Both the position numbers and the translations under genes were made by a program. The notes below the pieces were generated by a model. It saw only the letters and a list, made by a program, of their open reading frames with translations. It made no database searches and was not told the origin of the DNA. This document shows, piece after piece, positions 15,321 through 28,004 of a DNA stretch of 64,000 nucleotides (its first letter is position 1; each line of letters starts with the position of its first letter). Origin of the DNA: Girardia tigrina (taxonomy: Eukaryota > Platyhelminthes > Tricladida > Dugesiidae); NCBI GenBank assembly GCA_001938485.1, contig MQRK01214821.1, positions 34,699 through 98,698 on the forward strand. Direction: 5' to 3'.

Positions 15321-15741
15321 GGTTACATTCAGTCCTTCATTGTCTACCTTCGTTCCTGGGTTTGATAATTTTTAGAGTCTACTTGTGCTTAATTTTCAGA
15401 AACATGAATTACCCTAATTCTTTAACTCAGTATGTAAAAATCATAATCTTTTCAAGAAGAACAAATTAAAACCAATTGAAAGAAACAAAAACATACATCA
15501 AAATATTTAAGTGGTCAAATCGATAGATAAATATTTTGTCCATGAACATTTGCTTTAATTTCAAAAATACCCTGAACACTGAAGTACAAGCAGAGGCGTT
15601 GTGACAATGGTGGTGAATGGAACAAATATCACAGGTGCACAGTAACAAGGGTTATAAATAGCGACATATTTTTCAAAGGCTGGTTATTAAAATTTAAGAA
15701 ATGTGTTGTAGCTGATGTTAATAAATTATTCTAAATTATTC
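15321..15741. other. Intergenic DNA before the duplicated block
   Basis: No gene or repeat recognised. Confidence 0.35.
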
Positions 15742-16049
15742 CAGCAAGACATGTACCTCAACAACACGAAAGCGTTTAAGATATTAAATAGAGACATTTA
15801 AATAAAAAAATAATACATTATTATTTAAATTCGATAAAAAAAATAATCAAATAAATTAATATAAATATTCTTAGATCTCACTTTATGAGAACTTCCTGTT
15901 TGACAAATTAGAGATCGCATTGTACTCGACCCGACCACTCTACAATATTCTGACTCAATTAAATTGTAATCGCTGTGTATAATGGACATTTGTTTGCTAA
16001 TTTTTGTAATTTAATAGCGTTGATCCAAATAATCTATCAAAATAGTTCA

Positions 16050-19000
16050 ATGAAACAATTTTTAATCTTAGTTGCAATTGTTCTTGCACAATATCTACCG
16101 ATCAAAGGGTTCAGGGTCTCCTTCGTCAGCTGGAACGTTAACGATAACAAAAAGTTCACGGTCTACACACGGGAAATCGTGTCTCAATTACTAAAATTGG
16201 ATCAGGTTAAGTAAAATAATATATTCAAATCATTTTCTTTATTAATATTCATTTTATCAAGAGAATTACCGGATGTTTATGCGATAACGTTCCAGGAGAA
16301 TTGTATAAACTGTAAAGACAGCCACTTGGAACGCTTGTCGGCTCCGTTTATCGACACTTTGGAAAGCGTTAGTAAAACGAATTATAAATTATTATCGATT
16401 ACAGCAACACGAGAATCCGATTATTGTGAGACCATGTATTGTCTATCATCGGGGAGTCTGCACGGGACCACGTTTATCATGGTTCTCCTGAAATCAAATT
16501 TACTGGCTTCAAATCTTTTCACCAAGACCGTGTCCGGTTGTTCCAATTCTTTATTGGCTAATAATGAAAAAGGAATCACGGTAATCGGATTTAACCTTGA
16601 TTCAACAAACATTTGTCTCGGAGGTTAATATTATTTTAAAATATCGGATGGCCCGATAGGGATGATCTTTTTGAAAACTTACTATAAGAGAACTACTTAG
16701 AAAAATGTTATATACATTTCATTAAAATTAACTTATTTTGAAGATTACGAAATGTGATTTTCAAAATGCCTTCGATCATGTGTAATCAATTCTCGTAGAC
16801 GATTCTCCCACCCTCTATAACCCTTTGTCTACTGCATTATGAACTACCGAAAATTTCTTCATAAATATTCAAAATTTTTCAACTACTTTCTATTCTCAAA
16901 TATCTTTATAACTCATCAGCCTAGAACAACTACTGCCATCTATCATGAAGCAGTATAGTTGAAAGAGAGTTTCTAAAACGTACCATCAGAATATAAGTAA
17001 CTTATTACAACGACTAAAAAAATAAAATTTGCAACTAATTATGGCTTCTTTTAGCGACAAATAAATTATCATTTGACAAAATAAATAATTTTTAGCAACA
17101 AAATAGATAAAATTCAGCAACAAATTAAGTTTATTATAGCGCAAGTTAAATAAAAAATTCGACAAAAAATAATATTAAGAGACAATTATAATATTATTTT
17201 ACATTGGAGGTATTTCAATCTGGTGTGCCTCTAGCTTTCTCAAGATTGCATTGGGCTTACTAGTCCCTTCATCAAAAACTCTCAATTTCATTTTTGGTTA
17301 TCACAGGTAAAACAGTATCTTTAAGCAGATGAATATGCTCTAAATTATTGGAATAGATGATACATCTATCACTATTCGATTCTAGAAGTAAATAAATTTG
17401 TGCAAGACATTTAGCTGTTATTAATGCTGAAAATTTATAATATACTGTAACACCTTTATTGGTGCTTCATGTATACTTCAGTGATCATTTAGAACTGTAA
17501 TATGTCCTGATGAAATCTTCTGAAGATATTTTATCATCAAATTGATGGATCTTATCGTATTCAAAGTTAACCCCTCTTGTTTTTCTTTCTCTTGTTCCTT
17601 CTTTCACTTGTAAAGTTTCTTCTACTTCTACACTATCGTCTATAATATAGACTCTATATAATCGGGAATTTCAAAGTTACTCATTTTACGGTAAAAATTA
17701 AGTTTTTTTGAATGGATAATAATTTTATTTAAACCAATATAATGTCTGTTAGGTTGGGAATTATCTTCCATTCTAAATCAAAACAAATTAAAGACTTGCA
17801 AAATTTATTAATCTACAACAGTTTAAATTTGTTATTTAAACAAATTTACTTTTTTTATTTTCTTTCGTTTTATGTCTATTTTCTATTATTTTTTTAATTT
17901 CGATTATAATTCGAAATTTTTAAAAACCAAAATTCTTATTTCTGAAAATTAAAAAATTAACAACAACACTCTCTTACAATGTCCAATATTTAATAATAAT
18001 TTTTACGGTAAAAATAAGTTTTTATAAAAAGATAGCATATACTAAGAAGTAAATAGTTTAATTAATATTTTATTACTTTGCTAACAAATATTTTACCGTT
18101 TTCTATAAATTTATATGTATTATATAATACATATATATTAATTATATCTTAATTAATTATATCTTGAACATATATGTTTATATGTTCAATCTCGATGCCA
18201 ATAAATGATTATGCAAAAAATTTGATAGAAAATGTTAATTAAGTTAACTAAATTTCAATTTCATGTGAACGTGATAGTTGAGTATTCGAATCATCTCAAA
18301 GGAAAGATTTTTTTTCATTTTTTTAATGTTTTTTATTGCTTTTTTGTTTAATTTATAGAAATTTCAATAAAAAAAATATTTTCAAAAAATGTAATAATCA
18401 TTTTTCCTTCTACAAAATATAACAATAAAATCTGTTGGCCAAGCAGAGTTCTGTCCCCATAAAGCAAGGATATTAATTTTTTTGGTTTACTAGTTTGTTT
18501 TTGAAATGTGTAAGTATCATTTTGAAGAAATAATTATGAGAAATCAATAATTAAAATATAGTCGCGTGTTTTTTATTTAGGAGTGGCAATAAAATTAATT
18601 TCAATTCGGGATAACATATACCCCATGGCCTTTGGAAGGTTAATGTTAAATTAATGTTAAATTAGCGTAGTTAAAAAAATTTAATTTTCTAAATTTATAT
18701 TATTCATTAATTACGGGTTTGAGAACAGGTTTAACCTTTGACTCACCTTTTTGTATATTGTATATTATTTTTTTTATTTGTTTATAAAGTAATTGTGTAA
18801 GTTTGATTGCCAGTTTAATTGGTAATATATTTTATTGAACAATTCTGTCTTTTAACAATCAATATATGCCTAAAACCAAGATTTTTGTCAGATATATTCT
18901 TTTCTGAATTATCGGTTATTAACTTCATTTATTTAATTATATAAGTGACCCATTTTACGAAGATCAAAGACCAATGAAACAGGTGATAGACGTAGTTCTT

Positions 19001-19555
19001 CTAATGAATGTTTCACTTTAATAATATTAAATAAATATTTCTTTAGGTTTACATTTGGATGTGGGGAAAGTGAAAAATCGTCAAACATGCTTTGATGATA
19101 TTCTCGGTAAACTCAGTAATAAGTGCGACGTTACGTTTTTCGGTGGAGATTTTAACACTCGTCCAAAGGACAAATCTGAATCAGTACCTAGTTACTTTGA
19201 TGGTGGTCGAAACGAAACGTTTTTGAATGAGTTGAGACGTACTGATGAGTTATCCGGTTCCGAACCTTTCAGTGGTGGCGTGAACCTTCTGAATTATATT
19301 GCACAAAAGAAAGGCAAACAATTTATCGAACCATTTAATGAATTCCCTAAATTCAAACCGACATATTCGATTAAAGCATCTCTGGAATGTGAAGATGTTC
19401 CCGTTTGTTATGTACCTACACGATATCCATCTTGGACTGATCGTATTATTTATCATCCGTCATCGAGGGTCAAATGTTTGGAATATTCAATTATCCCAAA
19501 TCTCGGGTACCTAAGTGATCATATACCTGTGTTTGCAAATTGTCAAGTTTTATAA
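16050..19555 (+). CDS. Secreted inositol polyphosphate 5-phosphatase-like, copy A
   Basis: Exons 16050-16210, 16262-16623 and 19047-19555 join in phase to 343 aa; intron 1 is 51 nt, intron 2 is 2423 nt. The family removes the 5-phosphate from inositol phosphates or phosphoinositides. Visible motifs are SWNVN (28-31), ITFQE with metal-binding E66, LHLDV around H177, GGDFN (D209, N211), PSWTDRI (D306) and SDHIPV (D332, H333). All core catalytic positions are present. The start at 16050 gives a classic signal peptide (MKQFLILVAIVLAQYLPIKG), then the domain at once, so the protein should be secreted or luminal. This is unusual for a family that is mostly cytosolic. An in-frame Met 25 codons upstream (15975) would bury the signal and is less likely. 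Blood-feeding bugs have salivary proteins of this family, but that link is only a suggestion. Confidence 0.9.
17140..18186. other. Copy-A-specific part of phosphatase intron 2
   Basis: This stretch has no match in copy B. Around 17220-17700 the minus strand has broken reading pieces (for example KLRVFDEGTSKPNAILRKLE), probably from a decayed transposon I cannot name. The rest is AT-rich. Confidence 0.4.
18187..18515. repeat. Interspersed repeat, 5'-truncated copy
   Basis: Related sequences lie at 38074-38440 and 51169-51535. Shared blocks include gacaataaatgattatg, gcagagttctgtcc.cataaag and tttactagtt. It is non-coding, without clear TIRs. It covers the right edge of the unmatched intron segment, where copy A and copy B start to align again. 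Confidence 0.75.
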
Positions 19556-20060
19556 TTAATTGTGATTTTAAAATATAAACTGCTAATCTTTTGCCTAATG
19601 TTACATTTCCGATTCTAATACTATTGAAGATACATATATCTAATTACTTTATGTGGTCATATCAAAAGTACACATTGAATAGATCTAGATCAGACATGAC
19701 TCAAATTTTATAATATGTATTTAAATCATTGATCATGACAAATGTTTCTATTATGAGTGTCGGGTCCCGAAATTCGAAAGTTTTAAAAATCATTTTTGAA
19801 AAAAATTTGCATAAATTTTCGCATAAAATTCACATTTTTTAAAATTTGTATTTGATCCCAAAATCAATTTAAAACAACCTTTCAGTTGATCTACTTCCCG
19901 TATAAAAAAACTAGGAAAAAAGTTCGACTATGTAAGTTGTAGTACAAAGCAAACAAAAGTCACCTAAGAACTTAGTCACAAATATATAATAAACTTTATG
20001 GCAAAAGAAATATTATGACGATCAATAATTATTAAAAATAATATTTGTAAATATATTTGT

Positions 20061-21859
20061 GCTAGCGTCAGTAGATTGCATGGAAAAATAGGACACAATG
20101 TTTAAGAGTTGTACTATTTGAAGTTATTATAAGATTAAAATTGGACACTTATTTAATTATACCTATGAGGAATATTTGGAATGTTGATGTTTTGTGTAGT
20201 GTTTGTATGTTTAAATGTTGTTTGTTGATTTTGGATTGTGCCTCTGCTAATCAGATGGATGATTAATATTTTAATTCTTATAATCTGAAACTAATTTTTC
20301 AAATTTAGATTTAATATTCAAATTTTTAATTTATTATTATTGTAAATTTGAAATAATTTTACTAATTTTATTTTTGTAAATTTTTAAATAATTAAATCAA
20401 ATTAATGTTTTTAAATGATTATTAAAAGTAATTTTATGTTAACCAATAAAATTTAAATTAAATATTTTAAATAAAATAATTCCTTTTCAAGTAGTTCGGA
20501 TTGGGATGAAAAGAATTAAACATTGAGTGATGAATATAAGTGAAAGCCATATTAGTGATTGTCATAGAGATGATCAAAATTGTGAATGTAATAAATCTTC
20601 TACGAAATGTGTGAGTTCTCTTAACAATACCTTGATTAATAAACAAAAACATATGTTCGTACATATTCATGTATGTAGTATTCTCTTGTCCACACATGTA
20701 TATTTATAATAAATTATATTTTAATATTTTTTAAATTTTTTATTTAGTTTCCCAGGACCAGTGCCATTATGGGAGCAATAATCTAAGATGCCACCTCCAA
20801 ATGGTTGATCCAGAACAATCCATATAATAATATTTATAAATACATAACTATATAAAAATTAAAAATTCAATAAAAAGTCGATATCGCCAAAGACAATAAA
20901 TTAATAATACAATTAACTGAATAAATTACCGAATAATAGGAAGCTGAAAATTCACTGGATTAATTCATTCGAAATAAATCTAAACAACTTCGGATCTGCC
21001 GAATCAATATGAAGTCCTCTACAGTCTTACAAAAGATCAACTAAATTCGTGGAATCCTCTACAATAAAAGGAAATCAAACTCAAATCATAAATTTACTCA
21101 AATAATACTACAAGTAGTTGAAAAGACATCACTGGTTAACTGTGAATCATTTTAAAGATTAGGTCGACCCAGTGTCAAAAGTAATTATTATAAAGTTATT
21201 CGTTCGTCGTTCCTCTCTCCAGGAACTAACTTTATTGTATTCAGTGATAACAAAAAATTTCCTTCTTTTACTCTGTTCTTTGTATTATATTCAATATTTA
21301 ATTTAATATTATATTCAATATTTAATACTTATTATTAATATTTAATTCTTCATTTTTATTTATACATTACCTTTTTTATAAGGAAGTTTATGGGTTAAAA
21401 TCAGCTTGGTCAATTAACTTCCTTATTTCAATACGAAACCCGCAATACTTTTAATTCCTTTACCCGCTCGGTTTAAATCCTTCGCAATGTATTTTAGTTT
21501 AAATATTTAGGATAATTTTATAATATTTGAAAATTTTTGAATATTTGAATACTTGAAAATTTGAATTTTGAATATTTAAATTAATTATCTTCATTCGGGA
21601 CAACTTTTAGTTCACTTGTATCAGCAGTCACTACTATTTTGGATTTTGATATACTATTCGTTAACAAAAATAGCAAATCAGTCTTAGAAACAAAACGTTT
21701 TTGTTCATAAATATTCCAAACAATCCATCACTCAAAAATTTTCAGCCTTCCTCACACTCACACCTGACAATTAACTAACAACTTATACTGAGACACGTGC
21801 ACCAAATATTTCTGCGAGCATAAGAAATGCTCTGTGGATTTAGGAATTTTAAAAAGGTC
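20061..21859. other. AT-rich DNA downstream of phosphatase copy A
   Basis: No gene recognised. Around 21150-21260 there is a less AT-rich patch (gttcgtcgttcctctctcca) that could be an element end. This 1.8 kb is absent after copy B. Confidence 0.4.
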
Positions 21860-21990
21860 TTCTCTGTAGTCTCTGTCACATCCAAAGTTCAAAGTTTCCT
21901 CTCAAATAAATCGAAAACAGTTTGTGGATTGCAAGCTAATCTGGTATATAAATTTAATTGTCACAGGTGTCAAAACTCGTACATTGGAAA

Positions 21991-24900
21991 TCCATTCACT
22001 AGGCTACGCTTTACAATCTGGGTGTGAAGGCAGTGGGAAGTAGTGACCTCGCTGTCGATGGTTTGATTGCATCTTAATGATCTGGGATGAATCAATCCCG
22101 GTGAAGGATGTCGTAATGACGTCGTTGCATCTTCGGACAGGCGGAACAAGGGTATGCTATTATCCCAACATTGGGGGAGTACCTGTTGAAAACCATCAGC
22201 GTCCCAGGCCTCCTATAAAGCCTCAGGCTTAATACTCGAAAGGAGTTGAGGTGCACATTGGGGATCTCAGTAGGACCAATAATAGAGTCTGTACGTCTTT
22301 CAACACTGCGGTTGTTCTGCAGTTCATTGGCACCAGGGATACCTTCATGTTTTCGATGATCCTTTAATAAGTGTCGCTGTAACCATCCATCCGTTTTATA
22401 CCTTTTATGACAATTTTCCATGGGGCATAGGAAAGGTTTGTCGCTTTCATCACGTCCCTGATTCATTGTGACCGTATGCACATTTTTTATGTGGCTTTTT
22501 AATTCCTTCTGCTCTGCGAAATCTTTAAAGCAAGAAGGGAAAGTACAATGTACTCTCTTTTCCCGAGCCTGAATCATTTTCGGATACTCTCTTCTCTGCT
22601 CAATCGCCTCCTCCAGTCTTTTGGACACAGCGCCCTTGATTAGGTGCTTGAGTATCTCGTCAGTGTCGCTTTGATTCCTCTCCTGCAAGCATCTTTCTAG
22701 TTCGGCAAAGTCTTCGGGGTCTTGGAACACCCAGGCCACATCGCGAGCGATGCGTTCTACCATCAGTTACTTTTTACAGCCGCTGATTTTTCGTTTGGAT
22801 GATGCTAATCCGGATCCTAGAACCCTTTTCACCACATCCACACCCCGTCGTCTATTGTACTCAAAGAACACAATGCGTCTTTTTGCTAGGACAGCGTGAG
22901 CCTCAGTAAGTCCGATTGACAGATTTTCATTACGAATTCTGTCAAATTTGATCTTACCAAGCGCTGTTCTTGTACAAGTATTATGAAAGGCTTGAAGCCG
23001 GGAGACTTCCTTTTCAGGTGTCACCCAACATTCGCTCCCATAATATACTGCCGGAAAAATGCTCGATTCGATTAGTCTTTTTTTTAAGCACCGTGGGAAT
23101 CCTGCTGCTGCGAAGAGCTGGTGTCAGTTCGCGCAGTTTTCTCATCCCACAGCGCAAACGCTGACTTACATCCAGGATGCAGCTACCACATGTGGTCAAT
23201 ATACTGCCGAGATAGCAGAACTCGCGCACCCATTCCACTTCCTTTTCACCACACAATATCTGCGATATTCCAAACCCCGAGTCATCAGTAAGGCACATGA
23301 CTTTCGTCTTATTGGCACTTATAGTCAACCCAAAGTCTGAAAATATATTCCTGAGTATATCCAGCTTTTTGCAGGCCCGGTCGATATCAGAGTCGATGAT
23401 ACATAGATCATCCGCGTATGCAAGTCTATTGACTTCAAACTTGTCACCGTTTTCATCGATCAGGGTAATTCCTCCCCCAAAACCTTTCAGTATTGCTGTT
23501 TTGATTACATCATCGAAGACCAGGTTAAATAAACTTGGTCCCATCACACACCCCTTTCTCACCCCTCTACTCATAGGAAATTCACTCTCATCGACAGAGG
23601 CTATGAAATCGTCATGAAAATCTCTAATGAGATTAACAATCCTTTCGGTTAAACCGAATCTCTTAAGGCATGCTCACAGAACTTCACGTGGTACGCTATC
23701 GAATGCCTTTTCCAAATCAATGAAGATCACAAATACCTTCTGGTTTCTGTACCGATCTTCTTCCTGTATACGTCGAAGTATACTTATAACCTGCAAGGTC
23801 CCCTATTCGGCCTAAAACAAAATTGTCATTGGTCTAATCTCTCTTCCATCACCGGCATCATCCTATTTACGATTACTCGTGCAAAGACTTTACCAGTGAC
23901 TTCTAAGAGAAAAATACCTCTGTAGTTATTTGGGTCTAATCTTGCCCCCTTCCCCTTAAAAAGGGTAACTACATTTGCGTTCCTCCAAGCCTTTGGGAAC
24001 TGTTCATGGTCCCCGTTCCAGATCATCTCAAAGTCCTTCTGCAATTTCGAAGCGAGGGGTTGTCCACCCCACTTCAAAATTTCTGCAATCACACCATTAG
24101 AGCCGGGTGCCTTCCCATTACTCAATTGAGATATAGCTGCAGTTATCTCAGATACACTCGGTGGGATCGTGCTGATACAACTTGATGGTGGGAAGTGTGT
24201 CATATCAGCCCACTCGATGAGTTCTCTCGCTTCGAACAGTTTACGATAATGATTCGCCATTTGATCATTGGATACTGATGGAATTGGCGTGAAGAGTGTG
24301 TGTATTCTTTCCTCTGGGTTTCCCATCATCCGCAACTCTAGGTACGGCGCGCTGTTCTTCTTGAAGTTGCCGGATATCAAGCTCTCCTCGATCACATTGC
24401 TGAGATCGATTATTCTTTCTCTCTTCCATTTCCGTATCTGTTCTTTTACCTTTTTGTTTGATGATTTCCATTTGTTTAGGTCCGCATCTTTTTGACTTCG
24501 CACCCAGCTCTCTTTCCTGTGATTCCTCTCGTTTATGAGATGGTGCAATTCTGTTTCGTGACCAATTCTCAAGTTCCCTTTTAGAGTTGCGCCTTTTGCA
24601 CGGCGGTATATCTCAAGTAATCCAGTGATAACTTTCTCAGAATTAACTCAACCGTTTTCTGCTCCCAAGATGTTTTGTTGAAGCTGGGACGTTAAGGATT
24701 CGCGATCTCGAAGAACGATATCTCTTTGTGTCCTACGCGGCATTTCGATTCTCGGCCTCTTTGGGGGACCCTCGGTCTTATACCCGTGTAATCATCATGA
24801 TCAGATCCACCGTCGTATTGATGTTTACTCTGTACGTCTTTTACCCTGCCCATTCTTTTGGAATGAACAAGGAAGTAATCTAGTAGTTCCCTCTTTTTAG

Positions 24901-25150
24901 TTGCTGGATGATGCCAGCTCGTGCTTTTAACCAACGTGTGTTTAAAGAAGGAGTTAGCTACCTTCATACCTTTTTCCTCAGCAAGCAGTACCAACCTTTC
25001 TCCATTGTCAGAAGTTTCGGCACTATGTGCGAACCTTCCAACGGCGGAAACCGGGTCTTCCATATCAAAATGGATGCGACAGTTGAAGTCACCTCCAACT
25101 ATTAGCATATAGTCTGATTTATTAGCCTCGGATTCTGCTTTTCCAATCAC
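21991..25150 (-). mobile_element. APE-type LINE with C-terminal C2H2 fingers
   Basis: Reading 5' to 3' on the minus strand, the element has a partial endonuclease (25150-24692), a reverse transcriptase (24572-23014), a linker and two C2H2 fingers (22763-22092). It is cut at the 5' side, since the first half of the endonuclease is missing. The 3' part (21991-22254) recurs in the 40.0-40.4 kb fragment. It split a Penelope-like element. Confidence 0.88.
22092..25150 (-). pseudogene. LINE ORF: endonuclease, reverse transcriptase, zinc fingers (broken)
   Basis: The endonuclease piece shows VGGDFNCRI, LLDYFLVHSKRMG and GGSDHDD. The reverse transcriptase shows NGKAPGSNGVIAEILKWGG, NNYRGIFLLEVTGKVFARV, a motif-A trace FIDLEKAFDSVP near 23710 in another frame, GVRKGCVMGPSLFNLVFDDV and the catalytic LAYADDLCII. 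The C-terminal ORF has CTFPSCFKDFAEQKELKSH..H and CPMENCHKRYKTDGWLQRH..H. The RT sequence resembles the common invertebrate APE-type LINE RTs; I cannot fix the clade. At least three frame changes (near 24600, 23825 and 23020-22765) make it dead. Confidence 0.85.
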
Positions 25151-25484
25151 GTGGTGTCCCTGGGAAACTAGAGCATGCTCTAGGCTAAAGTGTCCGAAGC
25201 TTGCCTTGTTGGGGTGCTGACCAACCTAGTACGGGGGTCTGGGCCTGCAATCCACCCCTTTAAAAGGCATTGCTATCCGAGCGGGATGTGGAAATGTCTT
25301 CGGACAACGCCCACTATCAGTTGAGGGGTGAAACCCGATGAAACACCGACTCGGCTCCTTTGGCTCTCGTGGGGCGTATGCGGATTACCGTGGGAGGGAG
25401 GCTTACATTGGGGATATAATGTCGCTCGCCTCCCCGTGGTGTATCCTGGGAACTAGAAAGAGGGTCTCCTCCCTTTCAAAAATC
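25151..25484 (-). mobile_element. LINE 3'-end-like segments abutting the LINE
   Basis: From 25151 the sequence (tgtccctgggaaactagagc, then ggctaaagtgtccgaag) matches the 3' end of the fragment at 40018-40090 (tatccctgagtaactagag, ggctaaagtgtccaag). A second similar start (tgtatcctgggaactagaa) occurs at 25438. This looks like two 5'-truncated LINE tails placed head to tail behind the longer LINE. It includes the perfect palindrome CTAGAGCATGCTCTAG. GC content is clearly higher than the surroundings. Confidence 0.55.
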
Positions 25485-26523
25485 CGGATAAGTGAGCATT
25501 CACAATCAAGTCTATCGAGTAAGGTTCTTGACCATTGGTTATTTTGTAAGGATAGAACCTCATCCATTTAAAAAGATGAGTTTTCTGTTCTACAAAAGGG
25601 TTTTGATTCACATTACGAACGACAGTTTTGTGAATCTCTAATAATAAGACACTACAACCCATCAATTAACATTCAGAATGGGCAAAATAAGGTTATTTCA
25701 ATACTTAAAATTTTTAATTAAAATATTTTTAGCAATTATTACTCAATAATACTTTAATATATTATAATATTCATTTCAAATTTTACTATTTAAAATTAAT
25801 ACACCTTTTAAAATCATATTATTTAATTAAAACAATTGAAATATTTAGATATTCAAATAATAAATTTCAAATATTGTTGATGATGATGTATGCAACATAG
25901 AAACATGTTCAATAATTATATAAAAGAAGCTTAAATTAAATTGTATTTTCAAAATATTTATATATACTGAGTTAAAATTTTTTTATTCTTCTCACCTCGC
26001 AAAATGAAGAATTTTATTAAGCTGCGATATTCTGTTGGATGAAGCATGACTCGGGTAAAATTTTGAAATGACTATATGCAAAACAAATAAAGAATAAATC
26101 ATTAAAACAAAAAATATATCAATATCCTATCATTATTTATGCAAGTCATGATAACAAAAATAATTATTAAAAATATACCATCATAGGTAGTCCAGGTACT
26201 TATTGGGCACACCACGTCTATTGTTTTTAAATATTGCGTTTTCTTTTGAATATTTATTTTATTAAATTTCATTAAAATTTAAATTTTATTATGATATTTA
26301 GTTTTTTTCCATTTTGTGTTTACTTTTAAAGTTTAATAAATTCTCTTAAAATATTTTCCGGATCTTATATTCAATCCGTTTTCAAATCTCTTATTTATTA
26401 ATTCTATTATTTTAAACTTTAATCGTTTTTTAAATTTAATTATTATTTTCATTATTTAAAATTTTATCTAAAACATTTTTAAATATTATCAATATTGAAA
26501 CCTTATACCACGTTTTATCGCCT

Positions 26524-27227
26524 TTACTTATTGGACAGGAAGCCGTGTCTCCATATTTCTGTGGATTTTCTTTTCCTCCAAAAGACTAACACCACCGCAG
26601 ACGCTTGTTGACGATTTTTCCAAACATTTAATTTCTGATTGTTGTTTCGTGCTTCAAGTAGTTTGTTTACTTCCACTATTGTACAGCCGGGTTTCAGTTG
26701 ATCAGAGCGGATATTAACAGTTCGTATGTGAGAAATGTGACATGCCGCAAATTCTGATTCCGGTCGCGAATCAATAATCAATACATTCTCCTTCTGTTTG
26801 ATACATTTGTAGAATTCTTCCACACTAACGAATTCCTTCACAACATTATTGACGTCTTTCACTGGCTCATTTTTTATCTCCATTTTTCTTTGTTTATCGA
26901 GCTCATACCCATCAATTAACATTCTCTCTTTTAACTTTTCTGCTTTCTCAAATGCCTGATTGACTTTCTCGGAATTGAACATCACGTTAATGTATTTTGT
27001 ATCGCTTTTAAATGACTTTTTAACTTCACAAAGCATCGTCAGGAATCTCATGACATAGATGTACGCTAATTCCTCATCTTTTCGAGAAGAGAATTTTTAT
27101 ATTGCTCATAGACTTTCGACAATGTTTCACAAGTCTTCATGATACTGTTAGTAAAATATTTTGAGATTTTAGACTTTTTCTGAAGTTCTTCAATGTTTTT
27201 ACATAAATAAACTGGTTTTTTATCCAT
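26524..27227 (-). pseudogene. 5' fragment of a USP8-like deubiquitinase gene
   Basis: From the Met at 27227, MDKKPVYLCKNIEELQKKSK matches the N-terminus of USP8-type proteases, followed by KDEELAYIYVMRFLTMLCEV and FEKAEKLKERMLI (USP8 dimerisation/MIT-like helices) and a rhodanese-like domain (VSVEEFYKCIKQKENVLIID, SRPESEFAACHIS, then VVLVF). The protease domain is absent because the inserted fragment ends inside the rhodanese region; the last codons and stop come from flanking repeat DNA. One frame change lies near 27085-27095. No intron is visible, so it may derive from a spliced RNA or from a single long exon. Confidence 0.78.
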
Positions 27228-28004
27228 TTTTTTGTAGAACTCACAGCATTTAATTTCAATAGATAAGACGAATTCAATTTAATTAAAAAATCATTATCGT
27301 TTTTTCAATTATTTTTTATTTAACAGAGACACAAATTTTTTAAATTCATTTTATTGTTCAGTTTGACAAACTCTTTTTTTTAAATCGTCACAAAGTCACG
27401 TATACATTTCAATATACAAACACACACGCATAACAAACACACATTCATCCAATCCCAATCATTTATTCAAATATCAGACAAATCATATTCAAATTACATA
27501 ATCACACATACCAGACATTCACACATTCAGAAAGAGGCTCACCATTTGATTTAATAACATAATTTAATATGAATATTTCACGATAATTTACCAACAAATA
27601 CCTATTATTAAACCAATTTGTCCACACTGTATATTCTACAGTATAGAACAATCATTTGTTCGTTTTTTTCTGAGATCGGTTGCAAAGTATTGTCGCACAA
27701 TTTCAATTTAATGATCATTTTACTAAAGAAGCGTTTACACCTTCCAGATGTATTATTACGGAATTTAAACGCATAAATAAAAATACGATGAAGAAATTCA
27801 AATATTAAAAATATAATAACAAAAATTAAAGAAAGAAATCCAATTATTAATTTTAATTATTTATCTTTTTTTATTAAAAAATGATTTATTTAATTATTTT
27901 ATTTTTTTAATTTATTTAATCATTTAATTTATTACTTATATATTTTATTTATATTTTCCTGCAACTGGCAACAATGTTCGATCAAATCGGCTAATTTCCG
28001 CTCC
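26533..28004. mobile_element. 1.47-kb insertion with 7-bp target duplication
   Basis: The flanks acttatt at 26526-26532 and 28005-28011 are identical, and the sister block has one uninterrupted copy (tttacttattttacaat near 41472), so this is a clean insertion. It contains the USP8-like fragment plus about 780 bp of AT-rich DNA with a CA-rich patch. Its right end shares AAATCGGCTAATT.CCGC with the 122-bp insert at 33.0 kb. The element class is unknown. Confidence 0.8.

Larger units (their letters stand above)
15742..20060 (+). repeat. Duplicated block, copy A (phosphatase gene)
   Basis: This block recurs at 32862-39994. Matching starts at cagcaagacatgtacctcaa in both copies and ends at aaatatatttgt. 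The exons are identical, and the flanking and nearby intron sequence differs at only a few positions. The centre of intron 2 (17140-18186 here, 34385-38150 in the other copy) is unrelated between copies. Copy A lacks 122 bp present upstream of the gene in copy B. Confidence 0.95.
21860..25690 (+). mobile_element. Penelope-like element end (GIY-YIG part), split by LINE
   Basis: At 21925-21990 the strand reads LVYKFNCHRCQNSYIG, the start of a Penelope-type GIY-YIG endonuclease. The later part (HSQSSLSSKVLDHWLF then RHYNPSINIQNGQ) appears at 25495-25690. LINE sequence lies between, and about 18 bp of the GIY-YIG region present in the 40.4-kb copy are missing at the junction. Only the 3' end of the element is seen; no reverse transcriptase remains. 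It is a broken fragment. Confidence 0.8.

Noticed and set aside
15975-16049. Upstream in-frame Met of phosphatase copy A (same in copy B at 33216)
   Set aside because: Starting there would put 25 residues before the signal peptide. The second Met gives a standard signal sequence and is preferred, though RNA data could change this.
19055-19555. Last phosphatase exon as an AP-endonuclease of a LINE
   Set aside because: Shared fold, but PSWTDRI and SDHIPV plus the matching upstream exons are those of inositol 5-phosphatases.
20527-20709. Open frame with many Cys/His (HISDCHRDDQNCECNKSS)
   Set aside because: Spacing fits no zinc-binding family, and the opposite strand is equally open.
22970-24495. 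Plus-strand open frames across the LINE
   Set aside because: They are antisense shadows of the reverse transcriptase on the minus strand.
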